Source of the DNA: Flavobacteriales bacterium
Lineage (GTDB): Bacteria > Bacteroidota > Bacteroidia > Flavobacteriales_F > PHOS-HE28
DNA: 64,000 bases
NCBI GenBank assembly: GCA_019638115.1
Contig: JAHBUK010000002.1
Coordinates: forward strand, 255,867 to 319,866
Direction: 5' to 3'
In this document: in pieces, positions 1 through 7,682 of the stretch
Numbering within the stretch: position 1 is the first letter of the stretch
Layout: each line of letters starts with the position of its first letter
Program-made: the position numbers and the translations under genes
The notes under the pieces: model-generated
The model's database searches: none
What the model was told of the DNA's origin: nothing
Seen by the model: the letters and a program-made list of their open reading frames with translations, nothing else

Positions 1-537
1 GTCATCACCATCCTCTCCGAAGAGGTCGTCCTCATCATCCGCCTCGTAGCCGTGTTCTTCGGGTCCGGTCGCATAGGGATCCTCGTCCTCCAGGATGCCG
101 TCGGCGAGGTCCATCTCTTTGCTGTGCTCGTCGGGTGCCTGCCCCATGCTCATCACCACGCGGGGGTATTGCACGCCGGGCAGTGCTTCGCTCGCGCCGA
201 TCAGTTCGATCATGAACATCCACAGGTGCAGGAAGTCGTAGGCATAGATGAAGCGCTGCTGGGTGCTGCGGATGTGATCGCTGATGAGCACCTGGTCCAT
301 CAATGCCGGTGCTTCGTCGCCATCCATGCCGAAGCCGAGGTCCGCGAGCGGGATCTCCGGTCCTTTGCCCCATTCCTCGTCGCTCACATAGAAGCAGGCC
401 ATCTCCTGGCCGATGAAAGCGAAGGCGTCCTTGATCGCAGTGTGCAGATCGAGGAAGCTCTGGTCGCTCTGGATCTCGATGTCCCGGAAAGCCTCGCTGG
501 GATGGTCGATCAGAACGCGGAAACGATGGATGCGCAT
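1..537 (-). CDS. pRiA4b ORF-3-like protein, C-terminus cut by the window edge
   Basis: This reading frame starts at an ATG at 537 (opening MRIHRFRVLIDH) and stays open to the left edge, so 179 codons are visible and the C-terminus is missing. An in-frame stop at 598-600 with no other ATG between fixes the start. The pattern of a hydrophobic beta strand, SFLDLHTAIKDAF, then FYVSDEEWGKGPEIPL resembles the plasmid pRiA4b ORF-3 / IS1096 passenger family as found in Bacteroidetes; that assignment is from remembered family features. The visible C-terminal part is very acidic (EDEDPY, DDEDDLF). The molecular function of these chromosomal homologues is unknown. It lies just upstream of, and on the same strand as, nothing visible on its downstream side; its upstream neighbour is cca. 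Confidence 0.75.
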   Translation of the reverse strand, partial: MRIHRFRVLIDHPSEAFRDIEIQSDQSFLDLHTAIKDAFAFIGQEMACFYVSDEEWGKGPEIPLADLGFGMDGDEAPALMDQVLISDHIRSTQQRFIYAYDFLHLWMFMIELIGASEALPGVQYPRVVMSMGQAPDEHSKEMDLADGILEDEDPYATGPEEHGYEADDEDDLFGEDGDD

Positions 538-600
538 GGGGTCGGTGCGGAAGGCGGAAAGTGCGGCAAAGCTACGGCCTACGGGATCAGCGGTTGTTCA

Positions 601-2100
601 TCAAGCGCTTGCTGTGGAAGGCCGTGCCGGACCGGGGTCGGCAGTGTATTGGGCCTGTAGCCCGATGCGTGCACCTTCTTCCAACATCAAGGGCCAGGCG
701 GCCTGGCGGTCATTGGGAATGCGGCCGTCCAGGATGGCGTCCTTGATCACGGTCTTGATGTCGCCGATCGCACGACAAGGGGGGATGCCGAATGCCAGCA
801 TGATGTCCTCTCCGGTAATGGGTGGCTGGAAGTTTCGCACGCGGTCTTTTTCCTCCACCTCGGCCAGCTTGCGCATCAGCAGGTCGTAGTTGCGCAGGTA
901 GCGCTCCTTCTTCTTCTCGTTCTTGCTGGTGATGTCGGCCCGGCACAGGATCATCAGCGCATCGATGTCATCGCCCGCATCGAAGAGCAGTCGGCGCACC
1001 GCGCTGTCGGTCACTTCCTCCTTGGTGAGCGAGATGGGGCGCAAGTGCAGGGCCACCAGCTTCTGCACGAACTTCATCTTCTCGTCCAGCGGCAGCTTCA
1101 AGCGCCTGAAGATCTTCGGCACCATGCGCGCACCCTTGTCCTCGTGCCCGTGGAAGGTCCAGCCCATGCCGGGCACGAAACGCTTGGTGGCTGGCTTGGC
1201 GATATCGTGCAGCACCGCACCCCAGCGCAGCCAGAGGTCGTCGCTCTTCTCACACACGTTGTCCAGCACCTGCAGGGTATGGTGGAAGTTGTCCTTGTGC
1301 CCGATGCCGAATTTCTCCTCGGCCCCAGCCAATTCCAGGAACTCCGGGAAGAACTCCTGGAGCAGCCCACTGTCGCGCAACAAGTTGAAGCCGATGCTGG
1401 GCCTGGCGGTGGCGATGATCTTGTTCAGTTCGGTGTGGATGCGCTCCGCACTGATGATCTCCAGGCGGCGCGCATTGCGCTTGATCGCATCGAAAGTGAC
1501 CGGGTCGATGGTGAAGCCGAGCTGGTTGGCAAAACGCACGGCGCGCAGCATGCGCAGCGGATCATCGCTGAAGGTGATGTCCGGATCGAGCGGTGTGCGG
1601 ATGAGGCCCTGGTCCAGGTGAAGGATGCCCCCGAAGGGGTCCACCAACGCGCCAAGACTGCCCGCGTTAAGCGAAATGGCCAGCGCGTTGATGGTGAAGT
1701 CGCGGCGTTCCTGGTCGTCCTTGATGGTGCCGGGCTCCACCTCGGGCTTGCGGCTGTTGCGGCTGTAGCTCTCCTTGCGGGCACCCACGAACTCCACTTG
1801 GAGGTCATCCTGAGCCTGTCGAAGGATGAACATCGCCGTCCCGAAGTTCTTGAAGACGTGCACATGCCCGGCGTTCAGGCGTTCGGCCACGGCTTGGGCG
1901 AAGGTGATGCCATCACCCTCCACCACGAAGTCGATGTCCTTGCAGGCCCTGCCGATGAGCCGATCGCGCACAAAGCCGCCAATGGCGAATGCGGGAATGC
2001 CTCGCGTGGCCGCTTCCGCAGCCACCGCAGCGAAGAGCGGTTCGTTCACCACACCTTCCAAGCGGGCCGGGTCCACAGTGTATGAGGATGTGCGGGACAT
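601..2100 (-). CDS. cca: CCA tRNA nucleotidyltransferase with HD domain
   Basis: The 499-residue product belongs to the class II nucleotidyltransferase family that adds or repairs the 3' CCA end of tRNA in the cytoplasm. The N-terminal head carries the GGFVRD motif (about residues 41-46) followed by KDIDFVV, the metal-binding Dx[11 protein letters not shown] is the conserved B motif. Further on, an HD phosphohydrolase domain shows HDIAKP and GHED. The length fits the family form with a C-terminal HD domain. An unusual feature is the segment [10 protein letters not shown], encoded by a small palindrome (1804-1830) sitting where relatives have a shorter loop before [11 protein letters not shown] promoter-like TACTTTTG is 13 nt upstream of the ATG. 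A partial copy of the gene's 5' end lies at 2542-2570. Confidence 0.95.
   Translation of the reverse strand: MSRTSSYTVDPARLEGVVNEPLFAAVAAEAATRGIPAFAIGGFVRDRLIGRACKDIDFVVEGDGITFAQAVAERLNAGHVHVFKNFGTAMFILRQAQDDLQVEFVGARKESYSRNSRKPEVEPGTIKDDQERRDFTINALAISLNAGSLGALVDPFGGILHLDQGLIRTPLDPDITFSDDPLRMLRAVRFANQLGFTIDPVTFDAIKRNARRLEIISAERIHTELNKIIATARPSIGFNLLRDSGLLQEFFPEFLELAGAEEKFGIGHKDNFHHTLQVLDNVCEKSDDLWLRWGAVLHDIAKPATKRFVPGMGWTFHGHEDKGARMVPKIFRRLKLPLDEKMKFVQKLVALHLRPISLTKEEVTDSAVRRLLFDAGDDIDALMILCRADITSKNEKKKERYLRNYDLLMRKLAEVEEKDRVRNFQPPITGEDIMLAFGIPPCRAIGDIKTVIKDAILDGRIPNDRQAAWPLMLEEGARIGLQAQYTADPGPARPSTASA
1804..1830. repeat. small palindrome inserted in frame in cca
   Basis: TCATCCT (1805-1811) and AGGATGA (1823-1829) form a perfect 7-bp inverted repeat around GAGCCTGTCGA. 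The sequence matches the widespread dispersed palindrome of the form TCATCCTGAGC-GTCGAAGGATGA known in many bacterial genomes. Here it lies inside cca and is read through in frame as [10 protein letters not shown]. That it was inserted after the gene formed is an inference from the longer loop compared with remembered homologues. Confidence 0.7.
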
Positions 2101-2113
2101 CGTTGAAGGGCGG

Positions 2114-2121
2114 CAAAAGTA
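2114..2121 (-). promoter_or_regulatory. Bacteroidetes -7 promoter element for cca
   Basis: On the minus strand this reads TACTTTTG, matching the Bacteroidetes sigma factor -7 consensus TAnnTTTG, and ends 13 nt before the cca ATG. No TTG -33 element is clear at the expected spacing. Confidence 0.5.
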
Positions 2122-2130
2122 GGCTGTGAC

Positions 2131-2505
2131 TCAGGACCGGGCGTTGGTCCCGATCCGGTCGGTGAGCATACGTGCCGGTATCGTTAGCCAGCAGAACGCC
2201 AGGAATTGCAATGAGCGATGGGGATGGAGGCCCCAGTTCGGTGCGAAGAAAATGGTCAAGCCGAGCAGCAACAGGGCGGTCAGCAGGTAGCGCTTGCGAT
2301 CGTTCCACCACAGCTCACCCAGCCAAGCGGCAATGGGGAACAGGGTGACCAGTGCCCACCCCGTTATGTACATGCTCACGCCGAAGGCAAGCATATCGTG
2401 CCTGGTGGTGGGGATGTAATGGTCATACACCGAGACGAAGAGATCATGTGCCAGCAAACAGGCAGGGGCTATCAGTAGGCCGGTAAGAATGCGGATGGGC
2501 TTCAT
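2131..2505 (-). CDS. small integral membrane protein of unknown function
   Basis: The 124-residue product opens MKPIRILTGLLIAPACLLAH and has about four hydrophobic segments (roughly residues 5-22, 37-60, 73-92 and 98-112), so it is probably an inner-membrane protein. No family is recognised. It sits between cca and a partial repeat of the cca 5' end at 2542-2570, so it may lie on a segment that entered next to cca. It is expressed from the same strand as cca but upstream of it, with a 30-nt gap. Confidence 0.6.
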   Translation of the reverse strand: MKPIRILTGLLIAPACLLAHDLFVSVYDHYIPTTRHDMLAFGVSMYITGWALVTLFPIAAWLGELWWNDRKRYLLTALLLLGLTIFFAPNWGLHPHRSLQFLAFCWLTIPARMLTDRIGTNARS

Positions 2506-2541
2506 GCGGGAGACCGATCCAGGTCATCTCGGTGGGAGCTA

Positions 2542-2570
2542 TCCGCAGTGTATAAGGAGGTGCGGGACGT
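2542..2570. repeat. partial repeat of the cca 5' end
   Basis: Twenty-five of 29 bases match 2072-2100, the first codons of cca (shared words CAGTGTAT and GTGCGGGAC). The copy lacks the ATG, which reads ACG, so it is a non-coding remnant of a duplication or of recombination beside the membrane-protein gene. Confidence 0.6.
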
Positions 2571-2672
2571 TACGATTGGAGGTAGGTATGCCGATGACAT
2601 CCTCGGAACGGTAACGGTACACCTGTGCTCCACGGATCGAGGTGCGATCAAACGTTGCACTGCTATGGTGGT

Positions 2673-3089
2673 TCAGATCATGTATTCCTTGAGGAAGTCT
2701 TTGGGCTTCATGATGCGGGTACGCCCAATAGCATTCAACACCAACAGGCCTTTGTCACCGGTCAACAGCACGTCCGCTTTGGCTTTCTTGGAAAGGGCAA
2801 GCAGATAGTCATCATCCGGGTCTCTCGCGATCTTCGGTCTGTTCGTGGGGTCCTCCACAAGGTCGCCGAATTCGCGTAGCAAGATGATGAACGCATGAAG
2901 CCTTTCATGATCGAAGTACCGGCGCAAGTGTGATCGATCACCCACATCGACGATCTCAGCAAGAAGGTCTTCGGAGATCACTAAACGGACTCGGTCTGAG
3001 AATAGGAAGTCTCTCAGCGGCTTCATTGAGCCCCCGATCAGAATGCTGATGAAGATGTTGCAATCAACTACGACCCGCAGAGGCTTCAT
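2673..3089 (-). CDS. PIN-domain toxin, toxin-antitoxin type II
   Basis: The 138-residue product looks like a COG1569-type PIN endoribonuclease that cleaves RNA when not bound by its antitoxin. The conserved acidic residues of the PIN fold are visible: D9 in VVVDCNIFIS near the N-terminus, E39 in the VISEDLLAEI segment, the ARDPDDDYLLALS block (about residues 91-103) and D113 in LLTGDKGLL. The start at 3089 overlaps the end of the preceding antitoxin gene by 26 nt, a normal arrangement for translational coupling in toxin-antitoxin modules. Partner and toxicity are inferred from family and neighbourhood. Confidence 0.88.
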   Translation of the reverse strand: MKPLRVVVDCNIFISILIGGSMKPLRDFLFSDRVRLVISEDLLAEIVDVGDRSHLRRYFDHERLHAFIILLREFGDLVEDPTNRPKIARDPDDDYLLALSKKAKADVLLTGDKGLLVLNAIGRTRIMKPKDFLKEYMI

Positions 3090-3324
3090 TCCGGCGACGT
3101 GCTTGAACGTTCTTCCGTGCCTCCCTTGAAGCTTTCAAGATCTCCTTTTCGGACACAGGCTTTTGGGGCCGCATGGAGTCCATAAGGTCGAGCAGTCGCT
3201 TACGCGCCAGTTTCTTGCTCAACTTGTCTGCCAGCTTGAATTGCTCATCCTGCGAGAGCTGTTCCGTCAGTTGCTCCACCTGGTCGTAGGTGAGCGTGAT
3301 GATGGGGCCTTTGGTGAATGACAT
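3064..3324 (-). CDS. putative antitoxin of the PIN module
   Basis: The 86-residue product begins MSFTKGPIITLTYDQVEQL. A longer in-frame reading starting at 3384 exists, but the added residues look non-coding and the ATG at 3324 begins the conserved-looking part. It is rich in charged helices (EQLSQDEQFKLADKLSKKLARKRL) and ends with a basic tail (RKNVQARRRNEASAGRS), as expected for a small antitoxin that wraps around its toxin. The gene immediately precedes and overlaps the PIN toxin. The exact antitoxin family was not recognised, so the role rests on position and composition. Confidence 0.75.
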   Translation of the reverse strand: MSFTKGPIITLTYDQVEQLTEQLSQDEQFKLADKLSKKLARKRLLDLMDSMRPQKPVSEKEILKASREARKNVQARRRNEASAGRS

Positions 3325-3393
3325 GGGGCACTGCGTTGTGAACCCAAAGGTACGTGTCACACCTACTGTTGCGCTATCAAACAAAGCGGTAGA

Positions 3394-3822
3394 TCACCCA
3401 GCATAGTACAAGCAAGAACAACAGCGAATTGAAAGCCAGGTCGAGCCTGTGTTTCGGAAGTCGATGATCGGGATAGGCCAGGTCCCATTGCCCTGTTCGG
3501 CGAACTTGATCAGCATTACGGGCGTGACCGGAATACGTTCCACCCGCTCATTGGGCGGAGCGAAGAGCATGCTTCCGATGTTGAACCCTTCTTCCTGCGT
3601 GTGGAAGTACCAGATGTATTCACTCATGTCCACATTGAACTGCTTGGAATAGGTGTCCATCAACTCGTGGAAGTCGTCGCCGGTGCAGCTGAGATCGGCT
3701 TCGATGTCAGTGTCCATCTTGATCATATCGCGTGCTGCACCGATCTGTTCAGAAAGGAGATCATTGAGCACCTCATGATTGATCTGTGCTTCCTGCATTG
3801 TGCTGTGCATGCTCTTGGTCAA
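3394..3822 (-). CDS. DUF1493-like protein with a probable C-terminal frameshift
   Basis: The 142-residue frame contains DIEADLSCTGDDFHELMD and KQFNVDMSEYIWYFHTQEEG, which resemble the DUF1493 family of small acyl-carrier-like proteins of unknown function. The start is uncertain: a TTG at 3822 overlaps the upstream stop (TTGA), while ATGs lie at 3810 and 3798. After PIPIID (near 3460) the frame ends in FRNTGSTWLSIRCCSCLYYAG, whereas the other frame reads LPKHRLDLAFNSLLFLLVLCW and continues VIYRFV to a stop at 3377, a convincing single membrane helix. One missing C near 3459-3462 would explain this. It is the third gene of an overlapping run with the GT9 gene. Confidence 0.7.
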   Translation of the reverse strand: MTKSMHSTMQEAQINHEVLNDLLSEQIGAARDMIKMDTDIEADLSCTGDDFHELMDTYSKQFNVDMSEYIWYFHTQEEGFNIGSMLFAPPNERVERIPVTPVMLIKFAEQGNGTWPIPIIDFRNTGSTWLSIRCCSCLYYAG

Positions 3823-4343
3823 AGCAACAACAATGGCCGCTTGGGCAATGTGGCGATGTGTTCGTGGCGTTCAGGGGGGGCCGACAGGATGCATTTCTCA
3901 ATGGTTTCTGCAATGCGCGCAGCGCTAAGATGGAAGTCCGCGCATTCAATGGTCCACTCGCTTTTTTCCTCTTTCGGGGCTATGCGTTCATTGCCTCGGG
4001 GCAAGCCGATCCGCTGTGCAATTGGATGGTAGCCCGGTGCCAACTCCAAGCGTAGCTGGGTATCGACCGAACTGCGCAGCGGAACTGCGGATAAGATCAT
4101 GTGCCAGGGAATGATGTCGGGGTCCATGGCAGGAACAAGAATGCCAACAGGAGTGATGGTCAGGCTCATTCGTCGGTTGAGGAAGACCAGGACCGCAGCC
4201 AGAAAAAAGCAGCTGATGCCCGCAATGCCGAGCACTATCCGCAAGTGATCTTCACGTAGGTGATCCCGGCCCGCCAACCATAAGGAACAGACACCCATTG
4301 CGATCGCGATGAGCACTGCTTTGTATGATCGGCGGAATGTCAT
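3819..4343 (-). CDS. two-helix membrane protein of unknown function
   Basis: The product of 174 residues starts MTFRRSYKAVLIAIAMGV; this ATG overlaps the stop of the upstream glycosyltransferase gene as ATGA, which supports the choice over a longer frame. Two transmembrane helices are close to the N-terminus (about residues 8-25 and 36-56), followed by a soluble beta-rich domain containing MSLTITPVGILVPAMDPDIIPW, reminiscent of membrane-anchored PH-like domains, though no family is recognised. It is translationally coupled on both sides, so it is probably expressed with the GT9 enzyme and the DUF1493-like protein. Confidence 0.65.
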   Translation of the reverse strand: MTFRRSYKAVLIAIAMGVCSLWLAGRDHLREDHLRIVLGIAGISCFFLAAVLVFLNRRMSLTITPVGILVPAMDPDIIPWHMILSAVPLRSSVDTQLRLELAPGYHPIAQRIGLPRGNERIAPKEEKSEWTIECADFHLSAARIAETIEKCILSAPPERHEHIATLPKRPLLLL

Positions 4344-5377
4344 TGAGCTACGATCCGATCCACCCCGATCCCCTCCGCACACTTGAAATGCCCCTTGGGA
4401 CAAGCCTTGTGCCCATGTAATCCACACGGTCGGCAGTCCAGCTTCTCGCTGGTCTCCACCACGCGCCCGTTCTCGTGCAAGGGCCCGAATCCGAAGGCGG
4501 GCACAGTGCTGCAGAACACAACGGTGACCGGGGCGTTCATCGCGCTGGCGATGTGCAGCGGCGCACTATCGTTCACGTAGTTCATTACGGCACCTTCCAT
4601 CAGTGCCGCGCTTTCGAGCAGGCGCAGGTCCTTGGTGAGGTCCACGCCACGCCCGCAGGCCGTTATGATGCGTTGTGCCAGTGCTGAATCTCCGGGTGCG
4701 CCGATGATGAAGACCTGACGATCCTTGGGCAAGGCTTCAACGAGTTCGATCCACTTGTGCTCCGGCCATTGTTTTGTGAACCAGACCGAGGCGGGCGCAA
4801 TGCACACATACGGCATGTGCCCATGTGTCCATGTGCTCATGTGCTCATGTGCGCCAATGCCTGTCGCCCCATGCAAGCGGATTATCGTGTCGACCTTGGC
4901 GCGGTCATCCGGCGTTGGGTAGAGACGGGGCAAAGGCCGTGTGCCGTCGGTGAGGTGTTCGATCAACGCGTTGAGGCGGTCCACTTCGTGCCTGTCGTCG
5001 CCGATGACGTGCTTCACCGTGCGGCTGAAGAAAAAGCTCAAAGGATTCTTGTCGTAGCCGATCTTTTCCTTGCCGCGTGCCATGGCGGTCATCAAGCCTG
5101 TGCTGAAGAAACGCTGGCAGTTGATGATGTGGTCGTATTCGGTCTTCCGCAGTTCGCTGATGAGCTTGAAGAGTGCCTTGTTCTTGGCGGTGCGCTTGTC
5201 CCAGACGAAGAGCTTTCGCAGGAACGGGTGGCCCGTGAACAGCCCGTCATTGCCCTTGCGTACCACCAGGTCGATGGCAGCATCCGGGTAGTGTGCATGT
5301 AGCTTCTCCAGCAAGCTGGTAGCCAGCACGGCATCGCCCAGGAAGGCGGTCTGTATGACGAGGAATTGCTTGGCCAT
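4340..5377 (-). CDS. glycosyltransferase family 9 (heptosyltransferase-like)
   Basis: The 345-residue product resembles ADP-heptose:LPS heptosyltransferases of family GT9, which extend the lipopolysaccharide inner core at the cytoplasmic face of the inner membrane. The N-terminal Rossmann half begins MAKQFLVIQTAFLGDAVLATS, the typical GT9 opening with the acceptor-site Asp (GD). The C-terminal half shows APASVWFTKQWPEHKW and VNDSAPLHIASAMNAPVTVV, the conserved nucleotide-sugar binding region. The ATG at 5377 is chosen because the family start is MxxxFLVIQT; 14 extra in-frame residues upstream are unlikely. The end carries CRPCGLHGHKACPKG, four cysteines common in this subfamily. The true sugar donor is not determinable here. 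Confidence 0.88.
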   Translation of the reverse strand: MAKQFLVIQTAFLGDAVLATSLLEKLHAHYPDAAIDLVVRKGNDGLFTGHPFLRKLFVWDKRTAKNKALFKLISELRKTEYDHIINCQRFFSTGLMTAMARGKEKIGYDKNPLSFFFSRTVKHVIGDDRHEVDRLNALIEHLTDGTRPLPRLYPTPDDRAKVDTIIRLHGATGIGAHEHMSTWTHGHMPYVCIAPASVWFTKQWPEHKWIELVEALPKDRQVFIIGAPGDSALAQRIITACGRGVDLTKDLRLLESAALMEGAVMNYVNDSAPLHIASAMNAPVTVVFCSTVPAFGFGPLHENGRVVETSEKLDCRPCGLHGHKACPKGHFKCAEGIGVDRIVAQ

Positions 5378-5431
5378 GGGCGCTTCAGCGGGCCAAGTTA
5401 GCCGCCTGTCATCACCCATGCAGGTGTCGAC

Positions 5432-7606
5432 TTACTGCTTCACGAAGCGCACGGTGCTCTGTGTACCATCCGCCGCAGTGAGGCGCAGTGCATAGCTGCC
5501 GGGGGCCAGGCTGCCGGCATCCAAGGCCAACAGGGCGCCTGAACGGCGCTGAGCAAGCACTTGGCGACCATCCATGGCGATGACCTCAAGCAACCAGCTG
5601 CCATCGGGTACCACCACCTGAAGCACATCGCTCACCGGGTTCGGGTGGAGTTGCACCTGAAGGGCGGTGTTCGCGGCGATGCCCACACTGAATTCCACGA
5701 CCAGGTCGGCATCGTTGGTGCGGATCGGCTCGTTGAAGTCGAAGAAGATGTCGGCCGCGTTGTGCAGCACCATGCCGGGCACAAGGCCCGCAACAGGACG
5801 CAGCCGGAAGCTGGCGAAACCTTGGCTACCCAAAAGGTCGGAGGTGCTGTCCGGAAGCATGATGTTCGGAAAGTCGAAGCGCAGTACGCGACCGGGCAGG
5901 AGGGAGGCCTCGAAGGTGTGTGAGGCTGCCAGGATCTGCAGGGAGCTGAGGTCGAACTCCGGTGCAATGGTATCCAGTAGGAACACGTTGATGGCTGGCG
6001 CGCTGCCGGTGTTCTGGAAGCGGATGGTGTACTCCACGAAGGCATCCTGGTCCAGGAAATAGAGCGAGTTGCTCAATCGGGAACTGGTCTGCACCAACTT
6101 ATCGTTGGGGTCGTAGGCACCGACGATGGTGCGCGAGATGCTGTGGCTGTCGTTCGCAGGGTCGCTATCAGGGGTGGTCGGTGTTACCGTGGCAGTGGCG
6201 CTCACCACTGTGCCCAACAGGCTTGCGGTGGGAGGTACGGCAAGTGCGACCGGGTAGGTGATGGTGCTGAAGCCCCCGAGCGCAGGAATGGTCCACTGCA
6301 CATGCCCCGGACCTACCAGTGTGGAAGGACCATCCGCATAGCTGAAGGACAAAACCGGGTCGAAGTACAGATCGAGCGTGAGGTCGCTGAAGGGGTAAGG
6401 GCTGTCGTTGATCACGGACACGTTGTACATCACAGCGAAGCCAGGTACGTGCACGCCGGCATTCACCAGGGAGGATACATCGGCACCAACGGAGGGCGCC
6501 ATGGCCAGTTCCCACTCAGCTACTGGATCGGAAGCGGAAAGCGTGAATGATGCGGGCAGCGGAATGCAGTTGGAAGCGTAGCCGTTGATCGCAGCGTTCA
6601 GCGTGTAGTCGTCGAAGAACAGTTCCGTGCCGAAAAAGCCGCTGGCATTGGTGAGTACATGGTGACCACCAGGTTCAACGGTAAGCACCCGATAAGGAAG
6701 GCCAAGGTCTTCCGCGCCTTGCCCGCAATCATCATCCAGGTCGGCAAAGGCCACTCCCACGAGCAGGCCGCAGGGATCGCTGCTGTTGGGAATGACAACG
6801 GTGATGGTGGCGTTGCAACTACTGCCCGAAGTGCCCGGTGGGTTGCCCCCTTGCGAGGTGGTGAAGGCGTAGATCACGTACGGGCCAGGCGCCAGGTTGG
6901 TGGCGGTGAACGGATTGCTGGTGGGCACGTTGAGCATGGCTCCGTTCGGACCGGAGACCAGGATCGAGTCCAATTGATCGAACAGCAAGGTCATGGAACC
7001 TGTGGCACCTTGCGGGCAGCTGCCCACGATGGTGGAATCAACGATGGTCGGAGCCATGGGGCCAACCACCTGAATGGGACCTACGGTGCCGCTGCAGCCA
7101 TTGACGTCGGTAACGGTTACCATGTATTCCTCGCCGGGGCACATACCGGAGAAGTAGAGCCCATTGGGGCTGCCACCACCACTTGGCCCGGGCGGGTCGA
7201 ACACCGCAGTGTAGGGCATGTTGGCGCCGCTCAGCGGGATGTAGTGGTTGAAGTAGCCGTTGCACCCTGGCAGACAGGACCAAGCAGGTTCGCTTGGAAC
7301 GATGTCCGGGAATAGTCCACTGACCAACAGTACCTCGCCGGTGGTTGAGACCGCATTCCCGATCGCATCGGTCACGGTCAGCGTGTATTCACCCGGTGGC
7401 AGATCGGGGAGGAATGAAGTTCCTTGCCCAGCAGGCGGTGTGGGTGACCACATGAACGTGTAAGGCGCCGAACCACCGAATGCGGATGCCAGGATACTCC
7501 CCGTGGAATTACCGCACGTTGCGTGCTGCACGTTCAGCAGCACCGTCTGTGCTTGTGCACAGATCGATCCGAGAGCTACGAATAGGGAGAGTAACGCTTG
7601 CTTCAT
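5432..7606 (-). CDS. large secreted T9SS protein with SprB-like repeats and DUF7619-type domain
   Basis: The 724-residue product starts with a signal peptide (MKQALLSLFVALGSICAQAQ). Residues about 22-270 contain SprB-like modules, each with phrases such as YTLTVTDAIGN and YMVTVTDVNGC. A middle region (about 280-480) has beta-sandwich features, and from AYDPNDK (about 500) it matches the conserved domain found before T9SS tails (VEYTIRFQNTGSAPAINV, FFDFNEPI). The last 70 residues (NPVSDVLQVVV to FVKQ) are a type IX secretion sorting domain. It is probably exported through the outer membrane and attached to or released from the cell surface, perhaps in adhesion. No ligand can be inferred. Confidence 0.88.
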   Translation of the reverse strand: MKQALLSLFVALGSICAQAQTVLLNVQHATCGNSTGSILASAFGGSAPYTFMWSPTPPAGQGTSFLPDLPPGEYTLTVTDAIGNAVSTTGEVLLVSGLFPDIVPSEPAWSCLPGCNGYFNHYIPLSGANMPYTAVFDPPGPSGGGSPNGLYFSGMCPGEEYMVTVTDVNGCSGTVGPIQVVGPMAPTIVDSTIVGSCPQGATGSMTLLFDQLDSILVSGPNGAMLNVPTSNPFTATNLAPGPYVIYAFTTSQGGNPPGTSGSSCNATITVVIPNSSDPCGLLVGVAFADLDDDCGQGAEDLGLPYRVLTVEPGGHHVLTNASGFFGTELFFDDYTLNAAINGYASNCIPLPASFTLSASDPVAEWELAMAPSVGADVSSLVNAGVHVPGFAVMYNVSVINDSPYPFSDLTLDLYFDPVLSFSYADGPSTLVGPGHVQWTIPALGGFSTITYPVALAVPPTASLLGTVVSATATVTPTTPDSDPANDSHSISRTIVGAYDPNDKLVQTSSRLSNSLYFLDQDAFVEYTIRFQNTGSAPAINVFLLDTIAPEFDLSSLQILAASHTFEASLLPGRVLRFDFPNIMLPDSTSDLLGSQGFASFRLRPVAGLVPGMVLHNAADIFFDFNEPIRTNDADLVVEFSVGIAANTALQVQLHPNPVSDVLQVVVPDGSWLLEVIAMDGRQVLAQRRSGALLALDAGSLAPGSYALRLTAADGTQSTVRFVKQ

Positions 7607-7682
7607 GGGGGCGGTCCGGTAAGTGGTTCGATCGGTTGACGGCCACCGTGCTCGTTCTGTTGCCTGAGCAGCTACCCTGCAC

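Noticed and set aside
1045..2085. Long plus-strand reading frame opposite cca
   Set aside because: It is the antisense shadow of a well-recognised CCA-adding enzyme; the translation has His-rich low-quality composition typical of shadow frames at high GC.
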